Shown here one piece after another: positions 31,030 to 35,521 of a DNA stretch of 35,521 bases. The stretch is from assembly GCA_900542115.1 (NCBI GenBank), contig UQMC01000001.1, positions 1-35,521 on the forward strand, written 5' to 3'. The position numbers and the translations under genes were made by a program. Position 1 is the first letter of the stretch; the number at the start of each line of letters is the position of its first letter. Below the pieces are notes generated by a model. That model had not been told where the DNA came from, did not search any database, and saw only the letters and a program-made list of their open reading frames with translations. This DNA comes from an uncultured Oscillibacter sp. (GTDB lineage: Bacteria; Bacillota; Clostridia; Oscillospirales; Oscillospiraceae).

Positions 31030-32447
31030 ACGTACAATCCCTGACATTTCTGGTTTTTCTCACCGGGACGGTGTGCCTTTGCCGCATGGCGGGCCGGTGG
31101 GGACGGCAATGGCAGATCACGCTGCTGCTGGCGGCCAGTCTGATTTTTTACCTGTGGGGCGGTACGTCCGACGCGCTGTGGGGCTGCGGCCTGCTGGCCT
31201 GCTCCGCCATGGTGACGCTGCTGGCGGCGAACGCTCTGCGGAAAAAACGCAGCCGGAGTGTATTGGCTGCGGCTGCCTGTTGGCACCTTGCGGTGCTGAT
31301 GCTTTTCAAATACACCGGCTTTTTAAGCGGCGGCGCGGTGCGTGTGCCGTTTGTGCCCATGGGCATCAGCTTTTTTACGTTTCAGCAGCTCTGGTATCTC
31401 CATGAGGTGTACACCGGCGCGTTTGCGGAAGTACCGCCGGCGGCGGACTACCTGACCTACAGCCTGTTTTTCCCAACAGTCTCCTCCGGGCCGATTTTAA
31501 AGCCCCAGAGCTTTTTTCCGCAAATCGAAGCGCCCATCTCCCCTACCGGCCATGATACGGCGGCGGGACTGTACGCCGTGAGCCGGGGCCTTGCCAAAAA
31601 GGTGCTGTTGGCGGATAATCTTGGGATTTTGGTGAACAACGGCTGGGAGAATTTATCGGGCCTCACCGCCATGACAGCGTGGTTCGTGATACTGGGGTAT
31701 TCGCTTCAGCTCTACTTTGATTTTTCCGGCTACTGTGACATTGCCGCCGGGTGTGCCCGATTGCTGGGACTGCGGCTGCCGGTGAACTTTGATTCGCCCT
31801 ACCGCAGCCTCTCGGTCACGGAGTTCTGGAAGCGCTGGCACATGACGCTGACCGCGTTTTTGCGGGAATGTGTCTATTTCCCGCTGGGCGGCAGCCGCCG
31901 GGGTCAAGGGCGGACGTATCTGAACATTCTGGTGGTGTATCTCATCAGCGGCATCTGGCATGGGGCCGGGTGGACATTTATCGTCTGGGGACTGCTCCAC
32001 GGCGCGGCGCAGGTCACAGAGCGCCTGTGGGGCGGCAGGCGGGACGCGCTGCCGAAATGGCTCCGCTGGGTCATGACATTTTTCTTCCTGAACCTTGCGT
32101 GGGTGTTTTTCCGGGCACCGGATATATCGGCGGCGGCAGCGCTGCTGAAAACCGCTGTAACCGGGGGCTTTGGCGGGATTCGTCCATGGCTTGTGAACGG
32201 CCTGTTCCGGCGGGAATTCAGCGCACTGGAGCTGCTGGCACCGGCTGTGCGGCCCTATACGACGTATCTGCGGGTGGCGCTGATCTTGGGCGCGGGACTG
32301 CTGACCGCCCTGTGGCCCCGGAACACCGTCCGGCAGATGGAGGTGTTCCGCCCGACAGTGAGAAGCTGCCTGACCACGGCGCTGCTGGCGGCATGGTCGA
32401 TTTTGTCCTTTACCGGTGTGGTGACGTTTATCTATTCCAATTTCTGA
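31026..32447 (+). CDS. MBOAT-family membrane O-acyltransferase (AlgI/DltB-like)
   Basis: 473 residues, about ten membrane segments. Family signatures: FDFSGYCDIAAGCARLLG (231-248), FWKRWHMTLTAFLRE (267-281) and the catalytic His312 in ISGIWHGAGW. These enzymes move acyl groups, often acetyl, across the membrane onto cell-surface polymers. It overlaps the XRE gene by four bases and is followed 17 bases later by an SGNH partner, the usual two-gene arrangement. The acceptor could be a secondary wall polymer or exopolysaccharide; the sequence does not say. Confidence 0.92.
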   Translation: MNVQSLTFLVFLTGTVCLCRMAGRWGRQWQITLLLAASLIFYLWGGTSDALWGCGLLACSAMVTLLAANALRKKRSRSVLAAAACWHLAVLMLFKYTGFLSGGAVRVPFVPMGISFFTFQQLWYLHEVYTGAFAEVPPAADYLTYSLFFPTVSSGPILKPQSFFPQIEAPISPTGHDTAAGLYAVSRGLAKKVLLADNLGILVNNGWENLSGLTAMTAWFVILGYSLQLYFDFSGYCDIAAGCARLLGLRLPVNFDSPYRSLSVTEFWKRWHMTLTAFLRECVYFPLGGSRRGQGRTYLNILVVYLISGIWHGAGWTFIVWGLLHGAAQVTERLWGGRRDALPKWLRWVMTFFFLNLAWVFFRAPDISAAAALLKTAVTGGFGGIRPWLVNGLFRREFSALELLAPAVRPYTTYLRVALILGAGLLTALWPRNTVRQMEVFRPTVRSCLTTALLAAWSILSFTGVVTFIYSNF

Positions 32448-32464
32448 GAAAGGAGGCAGCCTCT

Positions 32465-33547
32465 GTGAGCGACCGCGCATATAAAAGGTGGAGCTGCGGC
32501 CTCCTGCTGACGCTGCTGCTGGTGCTGGGAGCCTGTGCCGCCGTGGTATATTGGGTGGACCCCTGCTTCTATTACCGAATGCCGAAGGACCGCGCCCCGG
32601 TGTTTTTCAGCGAGCGGTACCAAACGGCGGGCATCGTCCGCAACAATGCGGCGGATGTTGTGCTGCTGGGCTCATCCATGACCGCAAACTACCGGGGCAG
32701 CAAGGTGGGAGCGGTATTTGGCGGAACGGGCCTGCGGCTGACGATTCCGGACGGTTACTACAGCGAGTTTGATGAGGTGATGACGCTGCTGATGCGGACG
32801 CACCCGCCGGAGCGGGTGCTTTTTGCCATGGACGCCAATATCCTCACCCGCTCCCCGGCAGGTGTCACCGGCGCCATGCCGGACTATCTCTACGATGACG
32901 ATTCTCTCAATGACGCCCGCTATCTTCTGAATAAAGACACGCTGTACTATAGCCTCTACGCGCTGATGAGCCAGCGCTGGAATGCGGGGGAAACGCTGGA
33001 TACCGGCTTTATGTGGGATGACACGGTCTGGTGGAACCACATGGAGGCGCTGGACGAGTACGAACGCCCGGAGGTAGCGGCGGTCTCCATGCCGGCGGGC
33101 GCGCTGCTGGCGGACACCGCCGAAAATCTGGCGGTGGTGACGAACTGGGCGACCCGGTACCCCGATGTGGAATTTGATTTGTTTTTCTCTCCCTACAGTA
33201 TTCTCTACTGGGATAAGATCGACCGCATGGGGGAAACGGACGCGGTATTCGCCGCGCTGGAGCTGGCCTGCAAAACGCTGCTGCCCTATGAGAACATAAC
33301 GCTCCACGGACTGCTGTTTGACCGGGACATCATTGAGCAGTTGGATTATTACTGCGACTATGTGCACCACTCCGCCGAGGCGGGAGAGCTGGTGCTGGCG
33401 AAGCTGTGCTCCGGCGCGGACCGGCTGACGGAGGAAAATTACCGGAAAACTCTCGCCAACTGGCGGGATTTTGTGGTAAACTATGACTACGAAAAATTCT
33501 GGGACGAGCATTACTGGTATCAGTTCCATACGCCTAACAATTCATGA
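32465..33547 (+). CDS. Membrane-anchored SGNH-hydrolase-fold partner of the MBOAT protein (AlgJ/DltD-like)
   Basis: 360 residues from a GTG start placed 8 bases after AAGGAGG. One N-terminal membrane helix (about 9-29) is followed by an extracellular SGNH-like domain. The serine motif is [10 protein letters not shown] (Ser70/71) and the late catalytic pair is in CDYVHHS (D298, H301 or H302). Such proteins complete acyl transfer to the polymer after the MBOAT enzyme brings the group across. The longer frame starting at 31868 merely runs antisense-free through the MBOAT gene and is not real. Confidence 0.85.
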   Translation: MSDRAYKRWSCGLLLTLLLVLGACAAVVYWVDPCFYYRMPKDRAPVFFSERYQTAGIVRNNAADVVLLGSSMTANYRGSKVGAVFGGTGLRLTIPDGYYSEFDEVMTLLMRTHPPERVLFAMDANILTRSPAGVTGAMPDYLYDDDSLNDARYLLNKDTLYYSLYALMSQRWNAGETLDTGFMWDDTVWWNHMEALDEYERPEVAAVSMPAGALLADTAENLAVVTNWATRYPDVEFDLFFSPYSILYWDKIDRMGETDAVFAALELACKTLLPYENITLHGLLFDRDIIEQLDYYCDYVHHSAEAGELVLAKLCSGADRLTEENYRKTLANWRDFVVNYDYEKFWDEHYWYQFHTPNNS

Positions 33548-33569
33548 AGCTCTGCGGAGGTTTACCTGT

Positions 33570-35375
33570 ATGACCAAACAAAGCAACATTCGCAATTTTT
33601 CCATTATCGCCCACATCGACCACGGCAAGTCTACGCTGGCGGACCGGCTGTTGGAGACCTGCGGCGCGGTATCCCAGCGGCAGATGGCAAATCAACTGCT
33701 GGACAATATGGACCTGGAGCGGGAGCGGGGCATCACCATCAAGGCCCGGGCCGTTAAGCTGAATTACAAGGCGCAGGATGGTGAGACCTATGAGCTGAAC
33801 CTCATCGACACGCCGGGACACGTGGACTTCAACTATGAGGTCTCCCGGTCTCTGGCGGCCTGTGAGGGCGCCGTGCTGGTGGTGGATGCCACGCAGGGCG
33901 TGGAGGCGCAGACCTTGGCCAACACTTATCTTGCTATGGAGCACGATTTGGAGATCGTGCCGGTGTTCAACAAAATCGACCTGCCCGCCGCCGACCCGGC
34001 CAAGGCCAAGCAGGAGGTGGAGGACATCATCGGCCTGCCCGCCATGGACGCGCCGGAGATTTCCGCCAAGCTGGGAATCAACATCGAGGCCGTGCTGGAG
34101 GATGTGGTGAAGAACATCCCCGCTCCCACGGGCGACCCGGCAGCGCCGCTGAAGGCGCTGGTATTTGACAGCCAGTATGACAGCTACCGGGGTGTTGTGG
34201 TGTACTTCCGCATTATGGAGGGAACGATTCGTACCGGCCAGACCATCAAAATGATGGCCACCGGGGCGACGTATCAGATTGTGGAGTGCGGACATCTGCT
34301 ACCGCTGGGGCTGGAGCCGTGCAAGGAGTTGTCCGCCGGTGAGGTGGGCTACTTCACAGCGTCTATCAAGACCGTCAGCGATACCCGGGTGGGCGATACC
34401 GTTACCGATGCGGCAGATCCCACGGCGGAGCCGCTGCCGGGCTACCGTCCTGTACAGTCCATGGTCTACTGCGGCATTTATACGGAGGACGGTTCCAAGT
34501 ATCCCGACCTCCGGGACGCGCTGGAAAAGCTGCAATTAAATGACGCTTCGCTGAGCTTCGAGCCGGAATCCTCCGCGGCGCTGGGCTTCGGTTTCCGCTG
34601 CGGCTTTTTGGGAATGCTCCACATGGAGGTCATTCAGGAGCGCCTGGAGCGGGAGTTTGATCTGGACCTCGTTACAACCCTCCCCTCTGTTATCTATCAT
34701 GTCTATAAGACCAACGGCGATCTGGTGAAGGTGGATAATCCCCATAATTACCCGGACCCGTCTGTCATCGAGCGGGCGGAGGAGCCGTATGTTAAGGTGA
34801 ACATCATCGCCCCTAACGAGTATGTAGGCAATATCATGCCCATGTGTCAGGACCGCCGGGGTGAGTTCAAGGATATGCAGTATTTGGACACGCATCTGGT
34901 AGAGCTGCATTACCAGATGCCTTTAAATGAGATTATCTATGACTTTTTTGATGCTTTGAAGGCCAACACCAAGGGCTATGCCTCTCTGGACTATGAGCTC
35001 TCCGGCTATCGGCCCAGCGATCTTGTGAAGGTGGATCTGCTGCTCAACGGCGATCAGGTGGACGCTTTGAGCTTCATCGCCCACCGGGATAAGGCATACC
35101 CCCGTGCCCGGCGGCTGTGCGAAAAGCTGAAGGAGAACATCCCCCGCCAGCTTTTTGAGATTCCCATTCAGGCGGCCATCGGCGGCCGGGTCATCGCCCG
35201 GGAGACTGTGAAGGCCATGCGGAAGGACGTTCTTGCCAAGTGCTACGGCGGCGACGTTACCCGCAAAAAGAAGCTGCTGGAAAAGCAGAAGGAAGGCAAA
35301 AAGAAGATGCGGGCACTGGGAACGGTGCAGATGCCGACAGAGGCGTTTTTGGCTGTGCTGAAGCTGGATGAATAA
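33570..35375 (+). CDS. lepA: Elongation factor 4 (back-translocase GTPase)
   Basis: 601 residues, full length. GTPase motifs: AHIDHGKS (14-21), RGITI, DTPGH (80-84) and FNKIDLP. EF-G-like domains follow, with [20 protein letters not shown] and a C-terminal LepA domain ([20 protein letters not shown]). It acts on stalled or mistranslocated ribosomes. The ATG at 33570 follows GGAGG by 9 bases; the in-frame upstream start lies in the previous gene. Its 3' end contains a 55-base stretch that recurs exactly at the end of the window. Confidence 0.96.
   Translation: MTKQSNIRNFSIIAHIDHGKSTLADRLLETCGAVSQRQMANQLLDNMDLERERGITIKARAVKLNYKAQDGETYELNLIDTPGHVDFNYEVSRSLAACEGAVLVVDATQGVEAQTLANTYLAMEHDLEIVPVFNKIDLPAADPAKAKQEVEDIIGLPAMDAPEISAKLGINIEAVLEDVVKNIPAPTGDPAAPLKALVFDSQYDSYRGVVVYFRIMEGTIRTGQTIKMMATGATYQIVECGHLLPLGLEPCKELSAGEVGYFTASIKTVSDTRVGDTVTDAADPTAEPLPGYRPVQSMVYCGIYTEDGSKYPDLRDALEKLQLNDASLSFEPESSAALGFGFRCGFLGMLHMEVIQERLEREFDLDLVTTLPSVIYHVYKTNGDLVKVDNPHNYPDPSVIERAEEPYVKVNIIAPNEYVGNIMPMCQDRRGEFKDMQYLDTHLVELHYQMPLNEIIYDFFDALKANTKGYASLDYELSGYRPSDLVKVDLLLNGDQVDALSFIAHRDKAYPRARRLCEKLKENIPRQLFEIPIQAAIGGRVIARETVKAMRKDVLAKCYGGDVTRKKKLLEKQKEGKKKMRALGTVQMPTEAFLAVLKLDE
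35293..35347 (+). repeat. 55-base direct repeat, copy 1 (inside lepA)
   Basis: Identical over 55 bases to 35467-35521, offset 174 bases. It encodes the LepA segment from GKKKMRAL to TEAF. A 14-base inverted partial copy of its left edge (35291-35304) lies at 35378-35391. Confidence 0.9.
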
Positions 35376-35377
35376 TC

Positions 35378-35466
35378 TCTTTTTGCCTTCCTGCGAGCCG
35401 CAAAGCGGCGAGCCGGCGCTGTGCGCCGTTATTTCAATCAGCTTTTGAAACGCGGAGCGTTTTCAA
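35378..35466 (+). other. Hairpin-rich sequence after lepA
   Basis: GCCGC/GCGGC, CGGCGC/GCGCCG and CTTTTGAAACGC/GCGTTTTCAAAAG form successive stems. An outer pairing of CTTTTTGCC (35379-35387) with GGCAAAAAG (35469-35477) could enclose them all. It may be a terminator or part of a repeat element. No gene is present. Confidence 0.45.
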
Positions 35467-35521
35467 AAGGCAAAAAGAAGATGCGGGCACTGGGAACGGT
35501 GCAGATGCCGACAGAGGCGTT
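35467..35521 (+). repeat. 55-base direct repeat, copy 2 (window end)
   Basis: Exact copy of 35293-35347. It is cut by the window end, so its true length is unknown. It has no ribosome-binding site or start that would make a gene. Confidence 0.9.

Noticed and set aside
1..35521. tRNA, rRNA or transposase genes
   Set aside because: No cloverleaf, rRNA core sequence or transposase motif was recognised anywhere in the window.

Overview
The window looks like a chromosomal segment of an anaerobic, spore-forming, Gram-positive Clostridia bacterium, most likely Oscillospiraceae (Oscillibacter/Flavonifractor-like). The reasons are a SpoVAF-type germination protein with a sigma-G-like promoter, an SLH-domain surface protein, a MutS-MutL-MiaA-Hfq cluster, a SepF/DivIVA cluster, a Pta enzyme of fermentative type, and GC-rich genes with AT-rich sigma-A promoters. 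The taxon is inferred from gene content; no rRNA or tRNA gene was found.

Layout. 1-2.9 kb (minus strand): spoVAF and serA. 3.0-5.6 kb: typA and a cyclophilin lipoprotein. 5.6-8.1 kb: a tyrosine recombinase gene, a 200-bp segment bounded by perfect 25-bp inverted repeats, and a protein made of two decayed recombinase-like domains plus two winged helices. 8.1-11.7 kb: a long, hairpin-rich leader and a 1031-residue S-layer protein gene. 11.8-13.3 kb: an accessory patch with a stand-alone receiver protein, a small XRE regulator, two tandem small-RNA genes and a 25-residue peptide gene arranged like a type I toxin-antitoxin locus. 13.3-16.3 kb: pta and a LysM/G5/M23 cell-wall hydrolase. 16.4-25.7 kb: an iron-sulfur flavoprotein, miaB, mutS, a CPBP protease, mutL, a flavin reductase and miaA. 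25.8-29.2 kb: hfq, an HlyD-like protein, a YggS-like PLP protein, sepF and divIVA. 29.3-33.5 kb: a HAD phosphatase, an XRE regulator, and an MBOAT acyltransferase with an SGNH partner. 33.6-35.4 kb: lepA. The last 55 bases exactly repeat the end of lepA.

The most interesting region is 5.6-8.1 kb. A recombinase gene abuts perfect inverted repeats, each with internal dyad symmetry. The enclosed segment carries a plausible promoter facing an unusual DNA-binding protein. This is the architecture of a phase-variable promoter switch, and it lies just upstream of the main surface-layer gene. The second most interesting region is 12.8-13.25 kb: two similar small RNAs, the second converging on a tiny basic/hydrophobic peptide gene with which it shares a terminator hairpin. 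Both are inferred from sequence architecture alone.
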